A DNA stretch of 64,000 bases from Actinomycetes bacterium (GTDB lineage Bacteria > Actinomycetota > Acidimicrobiia > Acidimicrobiales > RAAP-2): positions 31,475-95,474 of the forward strand of contig JAJXZW010000008.1 in NCBI GenBank assembly GCA_021779855.1, in the 5' to 3' direction. The notes below the pieces were generated by a model. The model saw only the letters and a program-made list of their open reading frames with translations, was not told the DNA's origin and made no database searches. This document shows positions 15,355-24,833 of this stretch, piece after piece; within the stretch, counting starts at the first letter, position 1, and every line of letters begins with the position of its first letter. The position numbers and the translations under genes are program-made.

Positions 15355-16635
15355 GTGGAGCTCGTCGAGCTCGCCGAACGCCTCTGGCGCGGCGAGGACC
15401 CGGACCACGCCGCCGCCCCGCTCGGCCCGGGCGCGCCGCTCGGCGAGGTGGCCGACGGCGTCGCCTTCCTGCCCAACTTCGCCAACTGCTCGATCGTCGA
15501 CACCGGTGACGGCCTGGTCATGGTCGACACCGGCTCGGCGCTCACGGCCGCGCGCGTCTTCTCCGAGGTGCGCGCCTGGCGCGGCGCGCGCCTGAGCCAC
15601 GCCGTCTTCAGCCACGGCCACATCGACCACGTCTTCGGCGTCGGCCCCTTCGACGAGGAGTCGGCCGAGCGGGGCTGGCCCCGGCCGACCGTCGTCGCCC
15701 ACGCGCACCTGCCCCGCCGCTTCGAGCGCTACGTCCTCACCGCGGGCTACAACGCCGTGATCAACCGGCGCCAGTTCGGCGTGGAGGGCCTCGAGTGGCC
15801 CCTCGAGTACCGCTACCCCGACGAGACCTACGAGTCGGCCACCTCCTTTGTCGTCGGCGACGACCGCTTCGAGCTGCGCCACGAGAAGGGCGAGACCGAC
15901 GACGCCACCGTCACCTGGCTCCCCGGGCGACGGGTCCTGTTCACGGGGGACCTCTTCATCTGGAACAGCCCCAACGCCGGCAACCCCCAGAAGGTCCAGC
16001 GTTACCCCCGGGAGTGGGCGCAGGCCCTGCGGCGCATGGCCGAGCTGGGGGCCGAGACCCTCCTGCCGGGCCACGGCCTGCCGGTCTTCGGCGCGGACCG
16101 GGTGCGCCAGGCGCTCTCCGAGACGGCCGAGTACCTCGAGCACCTGGTGGCCGCCACCCTCGAGGTGATGAACGCCGGGGGGCGCCTCGACGAGGCCCTC
16201 CACAGCGTGCGCCCGCCAGCGCACCTCGCCTCGCGCCCCTACCTGCAGCCCTACTACGACGAGCCCGAGTTCATCGTGCGCAACGTCTGGCGCCTCTACG
16301 GCGGGTGGTGGGACGGCAACCCCTCCCACCTGCGCCCGGCGCCCGAGCGGCGCCTGGCCGAGGAGCTCTGCGCCCTGGCCGGGGGGCCGGGGGCGCTCGC
16401 CGAGCGGGCGCTCGCGCTCTGCGAGACCGGCGACGAGACGGCGGGCCGCCTGGCCGGCCACCTCGCCGAGACCGCGTGGCTGGCCTCCCCCGACGACCCC
16501 GAAGTCGCCCGGGCCCGTCGGCGCGTCTTCGGCGCGCTGGCCGAGCGGGCGACCTCGACCATGTCGCGCGGGGTCTTCCGCCACGCCGCGCGCGAGGCCG
16601 CTCCGGGGCCCCCGGGCGAATCGGAGCGACCGTAA
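15355..16635 (+). CDS. MBL-fold hydrolase with alkyl-sulfatase-like dimerisation region
   Basis: A 426-residue metallo-beta-lactamase-fold protein. The zinc motif is SHGHIDH (His87, His89, Asp91, His92), with further ligands in the LPGHG loop and the LFTGD segment. The region GYNAVINRRQFG and the helical part after residue 260 (PYYDEPEFIVRNVWRLYGGWWDGNP) match class III alkyl sulfatases (SdsA1/Bds1 group), where that region dimerises. It lacks the usual C-terminal SCP2-like substrate domain, being about 200 residues shorter than SdsA1. Cleavage of alkyl sulfate esters is therefore possible but unproven. It starts with GTG 18 bp after tatA. Confidence 0.82.
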   Translation: MELVELAERLWRGEDPDHAAAPLGPGAPLGEVADGVAFLPNFANCSIVDTGDGLVMVDTGSALTAARVFSEVRAWRGARLSHAVFSHGHIDHVFGVGPFDEESAERGWPRPTVVAHAHLPRRFERYVLTAGYNAVINRRQFGVEGLEWPLEYRYPDETYESATSFVVGDDRFELRHEKGETDDATVTWLPGRRVLFTGDLFIWNSPNAGNPQKVQRYPREWAQALRRMAELGAETLLPGHGLPVFGADRVRQALSETAEYLEHLVAATLEVMNAGGRLDEALHSVRPPAHLASRPYLQPYYDEPEFIVRNVWRLYGGWWDGNPSHLRPAPERRLAEELCALAGGPGALAERALALCETGDETAGRLAGHLAETAWLASPDDPEVARARRRVFGALAERATSTMSRGVFRHAAREAAPGPPGESERP

Positions 16636-16643
16636 AAACTGAC

Positions 16644-16649
16644 TAAGGT
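16644..16649 (+). promoter_or_regulatory. putative -10 box (TAAGGT) for ctaC, near-leaderless
   Basis: TAAGGT lies at -14 to -9 relative to the GTG at 16658, in an A-rich patch just after the preceding stop codon. No Shine-Dalgarno lies between, suggesting a leaderless or near-leaderless cytochrome oxidase message. Confidence 0.45.
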
Positions 16650-16657
16650 CTCTGGAC

Positions 16658-17497
16658 GTGGAACCCTCCGCCCTGTCCCCCCAGGGAGGTCCGGAGCGGC
16701 CGCGGCGTCGGGGACGGCTGCGCACGCTGCTCGTCCTCCCCCTGGCCGCCCTGGCGCTGGCCGGTTGCACGGTCCCGCGGTTCGGCGCCTCGCCCGGGGC
16801 GACGACGAGCTCGAAGTCGGTCTTCCACCTCTGGCAGGGCTTCTCGATCGGCGCCGTCGTCATCGGGACCCTGGTCGTCGTGCTCATCGTCTGGTCGGTC
16901 ATCTTCCACCGCCGCCGCTCCGGGGCGATCCCCCGCCAGACCCAGTACCACATCCCGCTCGAGCTGACCTACACCATCATCCCGATCCTCATCGTGCTCG
17001 GCCTCTTCGCGGCCACGATGGTCGTGGAGAACAAGGAGGTCGCCAACCCCAAGACCAGCGTCGTCATCGACGTCAACGCCTTCCAGTGGGGCTGGAAGTT
17101 CACCTACCCCGGCCACGGCGTCGTGGTCGTCGGCCAGACCACCCAGGACCCGACCATGGTGATGCCGGTGGACGAGAACGTGCGGATCAACCTGACCTCG
17201 TCCGACGTCGTGCACGGCTTCTACGTCCACGCCTTCAACTTCAGCCGCTACGCGCTGCCCGGGGTGCTGAACCAGTTCACCCTGCGGGCCACCTCGACGG
17301 GGCTCTTCAACGGCCAGTGCACCCAGCTCTGCGGCCTCTACCACTCCCTGATGTTCTTCCGCGTCCGGGTGGTCACCGCCGGCCAGTACCAGTCGTGGCT
17401 CACCAGCCAGGCGAACGCCGCGGCCGCCCAGGCGGCCCAGTCGGCGACGAGCCAGCAGATCTCGTCCATCGTCCCGACCAAGCCGACGAAGGGTTAG
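16658..17497 (+). CDS. ctaC: cytochrome c oxidase subunit II
   Basis: A 279-residue CuA-bearing subunit of the aa3-type terminal oxidase. A lipoprotein-type signal (LALAGC, Cys37) precedes two membrane helices. The periplasmic cupredoxin domain contains the aromatic electron-entry motif FQWGWKF and the CuA ligands, with His in DVVHGFY and Cys/Cys/His/Met in CTQLCGLYHSLM. An Ala/Gln-rich tail follows. It is first in ctaC-ctaD-ctaF. Confidence 0.96.
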   Translation: MEPSALSPQGGPERPRRRGRLRTLLVLPLAALALAGCTVPRFGASPGATTSSKSVFHLWQGFSIGAVVIGTLVVVLIVWSVIFHRRRSGAIPRQTQYHIPLELTYTIIPILIVLGLFAATMVVENKEVANPKTSVVIDVNAFQWGWKFTYPGHGVVVVGQTTQDPTMVMPVDENVRINLTSSDVVHGFYVHAFNFSRYALPGVLNQFTLRATSTGLFNGQCTQLCGLYHSLMFFRVRVVTAGQYQSWLTSQANAAAAQAAQSATSQQISSIVPTKPTKG

Positions 17498-17501
17498 TGC
17501 C

Positions 17502-19187
17502 ATGACTGACGTGCTCGAGCGCCCCGCCCACGCCGAGGGCCACGGCCACGAGGAGCACGGCCCGACCGGCATCCTCAAGTGGCTCACCACGACCGACCAC
17601 AAGGTGATCGGACTCAGCTACACGGTGACGGCGGTCGTGATGATGGTCATCGGCGGCGCCTTCGCCGAGATCATCCGGGCCCAGCTCTCCAGCCCCAACG
17701 GGACGCTGGTCTCGCTCGCCCAGTACAACGAGCTCTTCACGATGCACGGCTCGGTGATGATCTACCTCTTCGCCGGCCCCTTCGCCTTCGGGGCGCTCGC
17801 GAACATCATCGTGCCGATCCAGATCGGCGCGCCCGACATGGCCTTCCCGCGCCTCAACGCCCTGTCGTACTGGCTCTACCTCACCGGCTCGATCACGATG
17901 CTTTCGGGCTTCTTCGTCGCCGGCGGGGCGGCCAACTTCGGGTGGGTGGCCTACGTGCCGCTGTCGAGCTCGGTGGCGACCCCCGGCTCGGGCGCCGACC
18001 TGTGGATCGGGGGGCTGCTGCTCACCGGGTTCTCGGCCATCTTCACCGGGGTGAACCTCTGCGCCACGATCTTTTACCTGCGCGCGCCCGGCATGACGAT
18101 GTTCCGCATGCCGATCTTCACCTGGAACCTGCTGGTGACGGCGATCCTCATCCTGCTGGCCTTCCCCGTCCTGACGGCCGGGCTGATCATGCTCTACGCC
18201 GACCGGCACTTCGGGACCCACATCTTCTCGGTGGCCGGCGGGGGCGTGCCCGTCCTCTGGCAGAACATCTTCTGGTTCTGGGGCCATCCCGAGGTCTACA
18301 TCCTCGCCCTGCCCTTCTTCGGCATGGTGACCGAGATCATCGCCGTGTTCTCCAAGAAGCCGGTCTTCGGCTACAAGGGGATGATCTTCGCCACGCTGAC
18401 CATCGGCGCTTTGAGCCTCGGGGTGTGGGCCCACCACATGTTCACCACGGGCACCGTGCTGCTGCCGTTCTTCTCGATCATGAGCCTGCTCATCGCGGTG
18501 CCCACCGGCATCAAGATGTTCAACTGGGTCGGCACCATGTGGCGAGGCCAGATCTGGTTCTCGACGGCGATGCTGATGGCGATCGGGTTCCTCGTCACCT
18601 TCCTCGTGGGCGGCCTCACCGGGATCTACCTCGCGAGCCCGCCGCTCGACTTCTTCACCCACGACACCTACTTCGTCGTGGCCCACTTCCACTCGGTCGT
18701 GATGGCCCTGGTGCTCGGCGCGATGGGCGGCCTCTACTACTGGGGCCCGAAGATCACCGGCTACATGCTCAACGAGCGCATCGGCAAGGCCCAGTTCTGG
18801 TTCCTCTTCGTCGGCACCCAGGTCTTCACCCTGCCGATGTACCTCCTGGGGCTCCGGGGCATGCCGCGACGCATGGCCGTCTACCCCAAGCACCCCTCCT
18901 GGCAGTACCTGAACGACTGGGCGACGGTGGGCGCCGTCTTGATCGGGATCTCGACGATTCTGTTCGTCGTCAACGTCGTCTACAGCTGGAAGCGCTACCC
19001 GGCCGGGGACAACCCGTGGGACGGCCACACCCTGGAGTGGTTCACCACCTCGCCGCCGCCCCACCACAACTTCTACCGGCTGCCCCCCATCCGCTCGGAG
19101 CGCCCGACCTGGGACTACAACCACCCCGAGCACAAGGCCCTGGAGCACGGTCACCGCGAGCCGGCGGCCGAGGGGAGCGCTAAGTGA
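17502..19187 (+). CDS. ctaD: cytochrome c oxidase subunit I
   Basis: A 561-residue catalytic subunit with twelve membrane helices carrying heme a and the heme a3-CuB centre. Visible ligands include the heme a His in MHGSVMIY, the CuB His-Tyr pair in WGHPEVYILALP, the two CuB histidines in WAHHMF and the heme a3/heme a histidines in HFHSVVM. The proton-pathway Lys lies in FNWVGTMWRG vicinity. The cytoplasmic tail is about 60 residues and histidine/proline-rich. It starts four bases after ctaC, and its stop overlaps ctaF. Confidence 0.97.
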   Translation: MTDVLERPAHAEGHGHEEHGPTGILKWLTTTDHKVIGLSYTVTAVVMMVIGGAFAEIIRAQLSSPNGTLVSLAQYNELFTMHGSVMIYLFAGPFAFGALANIIVPIQIGAPDMAFPRLNALSYWLYLTGSITMLSGFFVAGGAANFGWVAYVPLSSSVATPGSGADLWIGGLLLTGFSAIFTGVNLCATIFYLRAPGMTMFRMPIFTWNLLVTAILILLAFPVLTAGLIMLYADRHFGTHIFSVAGGGVPVLWQNIFWFWGHPEVYILALPFFGMVTEIIAVFSKKPVFGYKGMIFATLTIGALSLGVWAHHMFTTGTVLLPFFSIMSLLIAVPTGIKMFNWVGTMWRGQIWFSTAMLMAIGFLVTFLVGGLTGIYLASPPLDFFTHDTYFVVAHFHSVVMALVLGAMGGLYYWGPKITGYMLNERIGKAQFWFLFVGTQVFTLPMYLLGLRGMPRRMAVYPKHPSWQYLNDWATVGAVLIGISTILFVVNVVYSWKRYPAGDNPWDGHTLEWFTTSPPPHHNFYRLPPIRSERPTWDYNHPEHKALEHGHREPAAEGSAK

Positions 19188-19576
19188 GGACCGAGGCGCG
19201 CGTCCTGCTCAGCCTCGGCGTCTTCTTCGCGATCATGGATGCCGTCTACTGGATCTGGTCGAAGGAGGACGCCGGCGGCGTGATGATCATCGCCGGCACG
19301 CTGCTCTGCTTCCTCCCGGGCCTCTACTACTTCTGGTGGAGCAGGCGCATGCGGCCCCGTCCCGAGGACGACCCGCACGCCGAGCCCGCCCAGGGCGCGG
19401 GTGTCGTGGGGACGTTCCCCGGCACCTCGATCTGGCCCTTCACGCTCGGGATGGCGTCGTTCGTGATGGTCCTCGCGCTGGTGTTCGGCGTGTGGCTCCT
19501 CGTGCCCGGCCTGGGACTCACGTTCTGGGCCGTGGTCGGCGCCACGGGCGAGAGCCGGCGGGGCGGACAGCACTGA
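19184..19576 (+). CDS. ctaF: cytochrome c oxidase subunit IV (actinobacterial)
   Basis: A 130-residue membrane protein with four helices (about 7-22, 31-48, 84-106, 106-122), matching the actinobacterial CtaF subunit in size, topology and position directly after ctaD. Its GTG overlaps the ctaD stop (GTGA region). Subunit III (ctaE) and the bc1 genes (qcrCAB), normally in another cluster in actinobacteria, are not in this window. Confidence 0.9.
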   Translation: MRTEARVLLSLGVFFAIMDAVYWIWSKEDAGGVMIIAGTLLCFLPGLYYFWWSRRMRPRPEDDPHAEPAQGAGVVGTFPGTSIWPFTLGMASFVMVLALVFGVWLLVPGLGLTFWAVVGATGESRRGGQH

Positions 19577-19646
19577 GCCATCTCGGGGGTACCCGCCGCC
19601 CGTGCTAAGTATGGTTCGCGGCGCGCAGACCGCGTAAGGAGGACCC

Positions 19647-20462
19647 GTGACGGCTCTGGAGAGCTCGACGAAGGTACAGCTGGGCGGAAGGAGAGGTGGT
19701 CCGGACCAGCCGACGCTGCGCCAGGACCGATGGTGGGTCCAACCGGTGGTGACGGTCTCGGTGCTGACCGCGTTCGTCATCTACTCGACGTGGGCGGCGT
19801 TCCAGAACGCCAACTACTACGTCGGCGCCAACGTCCACCGCGACCTGATCAGCCCGTTCTACTCGCCCTGTCTCGCCGGCAGCTGCGTCGCCGGCTCGAC
19901 CCACGGGTTCGTGCTCAGCGGCTGGACCATCTCGCCGGCGCTGCTCGTGCTCATCTTCCCGCTGGGCTTCCGGCTCTCGTGCTACTACTACCGCAAGGCC
20001 TACTACCGGGCCTTCTGGTGGTCGCCGCCGGCCTGCGCGGTGGCCGACGGCCACAAGACCTACTCCGGCGAGACGCGCTTCCCGCTGATCATGCAGAACG
20101 TGCACCGGTACTTCTTCTACTTCGGCGTGCTCTTCAACATCATGCTGACCTACGACGCGGTGCGCGCCTTCCGTCAGCCCGGGATCGGCTGGGGCGTGAC
20201 CGTCGGCACCCTGGTGCTCGTGGTGAACGCCGTGCTCCTCTGGCTCTACTCGATCAGCTGCCACGCCTGTCGCCACCTCTGCGGCGGCGGGTCCAAGAGC
20301 TTCCACGCCCACCCGATCCGCCACCGGATCTGGAAGGCGCTCACGCCGCTCAACGCGCACCACATGAACTTCGCCTGGGCGTCGCTCATCTTCGTGGCGC
20401 TGACCGACGTCTACGTGCGCCTGGTCGCCTCGGGCGTCCTGACCGACTACCGCCTCTTCTAA
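19647..20462 (+). CDS. sdhC: succinate dehydrogenase membrane anchor subunit
   Basis: A 271-residue protein with about five membrane helices, directly upstream of sdhA and sdhB. Size and order match the single anchor subunit of the actinobacterial Sdh1 type. Histidines in the helices (MQNVHRYFF, LNAHHMNF) are candidate heme ligands, and the loop ISCHACRHLCGGG carries several Cys/His residues. The ribosome binding site AAGGAGGA precedes the GTG start. A TATGGT -10 candidate lies at 19610-19615. Confidence 0.88.
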   Translation: MTALESSTKVQLGGRRGGPDQPTLRQDRWWVQPVVTVSVLTAFVIYSTWAAFQNANYYVGANVHRDLISPFYSPCLAGSCVAGSTHGFVLSGWTISPALLVLIFPLGFRLSCYYYRKAYYRAFWWSPPACAVADGHKTYSGETRFPLIMQNVHRYFFYFGVLFNIMLTYDAVRAFRQPGIGWGVTVGTLVLVVNAVLLWLYSISCHACRHLCGGGSKSFHAHPIRHRIWKALTPLNAHHMNFAWASLIFVALTDVYVRLVASGVLTDYRLF

Positions 20463-20470
20463 GGACCGAC

Positions 20471-22285
20471 GTGACCGACACCTACGAGCACCACGACTAC
20501 GACGTCCTGATCATCGGGGCCGGCGGCGCGGGCCTGCGCGCCGCCATCGAGGCCAAGCAGCGCGGGCTGCGGGTCGCGATCGTGACCAAGTCCCTGCTGG
20601 GCAAGGCCCACACCGTGATGGCCGAGGGCGGCATGGCGGCGGCCCTGGGGAACGTCTACCCCGAGGACAACTGGCAGGTCCACTTCCGCGACACCATGCG
20701 CGGGGGCAAGTACCTCAACAACTACCGGATGGCCGAGCTGCACGCCAAGGAGGCCCCCGCCCGCGTCCTGGAGCTCGAGCAGTGGGGGGCGCTCTTCGAC
20801 CGCACCCCCACCGGCAAGATCCTCCAGCGCGACTTCGGCGGCCACCGCTACGCCCGCCTGGCCCACGTGGGCGACCGCACGGGCCTCGAGCTCATCCGCA
20901 CCCTCCAGCAGAAGGTCGTCTCCATGGGCACCGACGTCTTCATGGAGTGCAAGGTCCTGCGCCTCGTCCACGACGACTCGGGTCGGGCCGCCGGGGCCGT
21001 CGCCTACTGGCGCGCCACGGGCGAGTTCGTCACCTTCGCCGCCAAGGCCGTCGTGCTGGCGACCGGCGGTCTCGGCAAGTCCTGGGAGTTCACCTCGAAC
21101 TCCTGGGAGTGCACCGGTGACGGCCACGCCATGGCCCTGTGGGCCGGGGCGCGGCTCATCGACATGGAGTGCGTCCAGTTCCACCCCACGGGCATGGTCT
21201 GGCCGCTCAGCGTGCGCGGCCTGCTCGTGACCGAGGGCGTGCGCGGCGACGGCGGGGTGCTGCGCAACTCCGAGGGCCAGCGCTTCATGTTCAACTACGT
21301 CGCCCCGATGTTCCGCGACGAGACGGCCGAGTCCGAGGAGGAGGGCGACCGCTGGTACGAGGACCACAACGCCGGTCGGCGCCCGCCCGAGCTGCTGCCG
21401 CGCGACGAGGTCGCCCGGGCCATCAACGCCGAGGTGAAGGCCGGCCGGGGGAGCCCCCACGGCGGGGTCTTCCTCGACATCGCCACCCGGCGCAGCCCCG
21501 AGTTCATCCGCCGGCGCCTGCCCTCGATGTACCACCAGTTCATGGAGCTGGCCGGCGTCGACATAACCCGCGAGGCGATGGAGATCGGCCCGACCTGCCA
21601 CTACGCGATGGGCGGGGTCCAGGTCGACGCCGACACCGCCGCGACGGCCGTGCCCGGCCTCTTCGCCGCCGGCGAGGTGGCCGGCGGCATGCACGGCGCC
21701 AACCGGCTCGGGGGCAACTCGCTCAGCGACCTCGTCGTCTTCGGCCGGCGCGCCGGGATGGCCGCGGCCGACTGGGCCGAGTCCGGCGGGGCCGCGACCT
21801 CGATGGACGGGGGCGAGGTCGAGGCGGCCGTGGCGGCCGCGCTCGCGCCCTTCGAGCGCGAGGCGGGTGAGAGCCCCTACGACGTCCACCACGCCCTCCA
21901 GCAGATGATGCAGGCCAACGTCGGCATCATCCGCACCCAGTCCGAGCTCGACGAGGCCAAGGAGCGACTGGTCGGGTTCACCGAGCGGGTCAACAACGTG
22001 CGGGTCACCGGCGGGCGGGCCTACAACCCCGGCTGGAACCTGGCCACCGACCTGCCGAGCATGATCACGGTCAGCCGCTGCGTGACCGAGGGGGCGCGCC
22101 TGCGCACCGAGTCGCGCGGGGGCCACACCCGCGAGGACTTCCCCACCGCCGACGACCGGCTCGGCACGCTGAACTTCGCCCAGACCTGCCCCGGCGGGGC
22201 CTGGGACGGGGAGTACCGGATCGAGGAGTCCCCGTTGCTCACGATGCCGGCGGAGTTGAAGGCCCTACTCGAGGAGGCGCACTGA
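20471..22285 (+). CDS. sdhA: succinate dehydrogenase flavoprotein subunit
   Basis: A 604-residue catalytic subunit that oxidises succinate to fumarate (or the reverse). The FAD-binding motif LIIGAGGAGLRAAIEA and the covalent-FAD segment KAHTVMAEGG are present. Active-site residues lie in QFHPTGM and in HGANRLGGNSL. The GTG start at 20471 follows sdhC by eight bases, and the TGA stop overlaps the sdhB ATG (TGATG). Confidence 0.97.
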   Translation: MTDTYEHHDYDVLIIGAGGAGLRAAIEAKQRGLRVAIVTKSLLGKAHTVMAEGGMAAALGNVYPEDNWQVHFRDTMRGGKYLNNYRMAELHAKEAPARVLELEQWGALFDRTPTGKILQRDFGGHRYARLAHVGDRTGLELIRTLQQKVVSMGTDVFMECKVLRLVHDDSGRAAGAVAYWRATGEFVTFAAKAVVLATGGLGKSWEFTSNSWECTGDGHAMALWAGARLIDMECVQFHPTGMVWPLSVRGLLVTEGVRGDGGVLRNSEGQRFMFNYVAPMFRDETAESEEEGDRWYEDHNAGRRPPELLPRDEVARAINAEVKAGRGSPHGGVFLDIATRRSPEFIRRRLPSMYHQFMELAGVDITREAMEIGPTCHYAMGGVQVDADTAATAVPGLFAAGEVAGGMHGANRLGGNSLSDLVVFGRRAGMAAADWAESGGAATSMDGGEVEAAVAAALAPFEREAGESPYDVHHALQQMMQANVGIIRTQSELDEAKERLVGFTERVNNVRVTGGRAYNPGWNLATDLPSMITVSRCVTEGARLRTESRGGHTREDFPTADDRLGTLNFAQTCPGGAWDGEYRIEESPLLTMPAELKALLEEAH

Positions 22286-23064
22286 TGGCTGAGGTGACGA
22301 TGCGGATCTGGCGCGGCGACGCCTCGGGCGGGGAGTTCGCCTCCTACACCCTCGCCCAGAACGAGGGCGAGGTCGTCCTCGACGTGGTCCACCGGATCCA
22401 GGCCACCGATGCCCCGGACCTGGCGTGCCGGTGGAACTGCAAGGCCGGCAAGTGCGGCTCGTGCTCGGCCGAGATCAACGGCAAGCCCCGGCTCATGTGC
22501 ATGACCCGGATGGACTCGCTGCCCGAGGGGCCGGTCACCATCGCGCCGATGCGGACCTTCCCGGTCATCCGGGACCTGGTGACCGACGTCTCGTTCAACT
22601 TCGTGCGGGCCCAGCAGGTGCCCGCCCTGCTCCCCCCGCCGATGCCCGAGGGCGGCTACGTCATGTTCCAAGAGGACGTCGAGCGCGGCCAGGAGTTCCG
22701 CCAGTGCATCGAGTGCTTCATGTGCCAGGACGTCTGCCACGTGATCCGGGACCACGAGGGCAACAAGCAGCACTACGCCGGCCCGCGCTTCTTCATCCGC
22801 TACGCCGAGCTCGAGATGCACCCGCTCGACCAGAACGACCGGCGCGAGTACCTGCGCGAGGAGATGGGCCTGGGCTACTGCAACATCACCAAGTGCTGCA
22901 CCGAGGTCTGCCCCGAGCACATCAAGATCACCGACAACGCGATCATCCCGCTCAAGGAGCGCGTCGTCGACGCCCACTACGACCCCCTCGCCTGGCTCGG
23001 CCGGGCCATCCGACGCAAGAGGAAGGTCTCGGCCGCCGACGCGGACGTCCAGCCGGCCCCCTAG
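22285..23064 (+). CDS. sdhB: succinate dehydrogenase iron-sulfur subunit
   Basis: A 259-residue electron-transfer subunit. The N-terminal ferredoxin-like domain binds a 2Fe-2S cluster through C-x4-C-x2-C-x11-C (residues about 50-73). The C-terminal domain contains CIECFMCQDVCH and a second cysteine group (CCTEVCPEH) for the 4Fe-4S and 3Fe-4S clusters. The C-terminal tail is basic. It is translationally coupled to sdhA. Confidence 0.96.
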   Translation: MAEVTMRIWRGDASGGEFASYTLAQNEGEVVLDVVHRIQATDAPDLACRWNCKAGKCGSCSAEINGKPRLMCMTRMDSLPEGPVTIAPMRTFPVIRDLVTDVSFNFVRAQQVPALLPPPMPEGGYVMFQEDVERGQEFRQCIECFMCQDVCHVIRDHEGNKQHYAGPRFFIRYAELEMHPLDQNDRREYLREEMGLGYCNITKCCTEVCPEHIKITDNAIIPLKERVVDAHYDPLAWLGRAIRRKRKVSAADADVQPAP

Positions 23065-23065
23065 C

Positions 23066-23416
23066 GTGGCCGACTTCCTGAGTGCGGCCTGGTTCGCCGA
23101 GCGCAACGCCGCACTGGCCCGGCGCGGCCCGACCGGGGTCGCGAGGGCGCTGCGGGTCGCCCTGGTGCTCTCGGACGCGCCCTCGGGCGGCCCGGGGGCG
23201 CTGACCCTCGTCCTCGACCCCGGGGGCGGCCGGCTCGAGCCGGGCGACCCCGGGGTGGCCGACGTCGTGGTGACCCTGTCGGTCGACGACGCGGCGGCCC
23301 TCGTCGAGGGTCGGGTCACCTCGACGGCGGCGCTGCGCGCGGGCCGGCTCGCGGTGCGCGGCAACGCCGCCGTCCTCGTCCCGGTGACCGCCTGGCTGGC
23401 CGGCGAGGTCGCGTGA
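23066..23416 (+). CDS. small SCP2-like sterol-carrier-fold protein
   Basis: A 116-residue protein with the general pattern of an SCP2 domain: a beta-rich centre (VVVTLSVDDAAALVEGRVT) followed by an AALRAGRLAVRGNAAVL segment, which resembles the DG/GD...L turn of bacterial SCP2 proteins. It may bind a lipid or acyl-CoA. It begins two bases after sdhB, and its stop overlaps the next gene (GTGA). The family assignment is moderate. Confidence 0.65.
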   Translation: MADFLSAAWFAERNAALARRGPTGVARALRVALVLSDAPSGGPGALTLVLDPGGGRLEPGDPGVADVVVTLSVDDAAALVEGRVTSTAALRAGRLAVRGNAAVLVPVTAWLAGEVA

Positions 23417-24201
23417 CCTTCCCCCTCTTCGAGGACGACCTCGCCGAGGCGGGCCTCATCGCCGGGCGGGACATGCACCGGCGCGGGGCCGACCTGCCCG
23501 GGGTCGCGGTGCTGTGCTTCTTCCACGAGGTGCTGACCAACCTCGCCGCGTCGGGCGAGCTGGTCGAGCGCTACCGGCTGCGCAGCGAGTTCGGCGTGAA
23601 CCCGGTCTACGTCATGGACGTCGAGGGCCGCGCGGTCACCGTCACCCACCCCGGCGTGGGGGCGCCGCTCGCCGTGGCCTTCGCCGAGGAGCTGGTCGGC
23701 CTCGGGGTGACGACGCTCGTCGCCTGCGGGGGCGCCGGGGCGCTGGTGGAGCGCGAGCTCGGCCACGTGATGGTCGTCGACTCCGCCCTGCGCGACGAGG
23801 GCACCAGCTACCACTACGCCGCCCCGTCGAGGGTGATCGACGCCGACCCCCTCGGGGTGCGCGTGGCCACCGAGACCCTGGAGCGCCTCGGCGCCCCCTA
23901 CGAGGTCGGCCGAACCTGGACGACCGACGCGCTCTACCGCGAGACGCCCTCGCGCATCGCCCGGCGCGTCGGGGAGGGCTGCGCGATGGTCGACATGGAG
24001 TCCTCAGCCTTCATCGCGGCCACCCGGTTCCTCGGGGTGCGCTTCGCCCAGCTCCTCTACGCCGGGGACTCCCTCACGGGCGGCAGCTGGGACTCGCGCC
24101 ACTGGGTCCACGCCGGGGACGTGCGCGAAGGGCTCCTGCGCGCCGCGGCCCGCGTGGCCCTGGCCCTCGCCGACGCCCCCGAAGCGACCGGCGCGCGCTA
24201 G
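23413..24201 (+). CDS. nucleoside phosphorylase, uridine phosphorylase-like
   Basis: A 262-residue PNP/UDP-fold enzyme that would split a nucleoside with phosphate. The conserved phosphate/ribose segment ACGGAGALVE and the ribose-binding motif DMESSAF are present. The C-terminal gate region is short. The pattern fits uridine phosphorylase-type proteins but the base specificity is not certain. It converges on the GNAT gene with a 4-bp overlap. Confidence 0.85.
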   Translation: MTFPLFEDDLAEAGLIAGRDMHRRGADLPGVAVLCFFHEVLTNLAASGELVERYRLRSEFGVNPVYVMDVEGRAVTVTHPGVGAPLAVAFAEELVGLGVTTLVACGGAGALVERELGHVMVVDSALRDEGTSYHYAAPSRVIDADPLGVRVATETLERLGAPYEVGRTWTTDALYRETPSRIARRVGEGCAMVDMESSAFIAATRFLGVRFAQLLYAGDSLTGGSWDSRHWVHAGDVREGLLRAAARVALALADAPEATGAR

Positions 24202-24827
24202 CGGCGCGGCTCGCGGCGCATCGTGAAGAGCCCGGACCCGCCCCGGCCGAGGTCGAGGCGCGCGTCGAGGGCGAAGCCGAAACGCTCGTAGTAGGCGAGG
24301 TTGGCCTCGTCGTGGGTCTCGAGGTAGGCGAGGGCGCCCTCGGCGTCGACGCGCTCGAGCGCCGGGGCGAGCAGGGCGGACCCGATCCCGGCGCGCTGGG
24401 CCGCCGGCTCGACCGCGAGCAGCTGGAGGTACCAGTGGGGCTCGCGGGGGTGGCGGGCGAGCGTCGCCGCCTCGGCGCGCGCCGCGAGCCGCAGGGCGCC
24501 CCAGTGCGGGGCGAACGCCGCCAGCACGCTCGGCAGGCGGATGAGCTGCTCGCGCACCGGCGGGGGGAAGCCCCCGGGGGCCAGCCAGGCCGCGACGCCG
24601 AGGACCTGGCCGTCGTGGGCCCGGGCCACCGAGCACCGCCCCGCCGGGCCGAGGTGGGCGAGCGCCGCCCGGTGCAGGGCGGCGATCGAGCGCGCCCGCG
24701 ATCGCGGCGCGGGGAAGAACAGTCGGAACATCTCGGCGCCGGCGAAGGCGCGCGCGCACAGCTCCCCGCAGGCGCGCCGCGTCGACCGGTCGAGGGGGCC
24801 CTCGTCGATCGTCACGGCCGCGGGCAC
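24198..24827 (-). CDS. GNAT-family N-acetyltransferase
   Basis: A 209-residue acetyltransferase. The acetyl-CoA pyrophosphate-binding motif A is LAVEPAAQRAGIGSALL (R/Q-x-x-G-x-G/A), followed by LETHDEANLAYYERFGF, typical of GNAT motif B. The substrate is unknown. The GTG start has no ribosome binding site, and TAGACT lies exactly at -12 to -7, so the message is probably leaderless. Confidence 0.88.
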   Translation of the reverse strand: MPAAVTIDEGPLDRSTRRACGELCARAFAGAEMFRLFFPAPRSRARSIAALHRAALAHLGPAGRCSVARAHDGQVLGVAAWLAPGGFPPPVREQLIRLPSVLAAFAPHWGALRLAARAEAATLARHPREPHWYLQLLAVEPAAQRAGIGSALLAPALERVDAEGALAYLETHDEANLAYYERFGFALDARLDLGRGGSGLFTMRREPRR

Positions 24828-24833
24828 CGGCGC

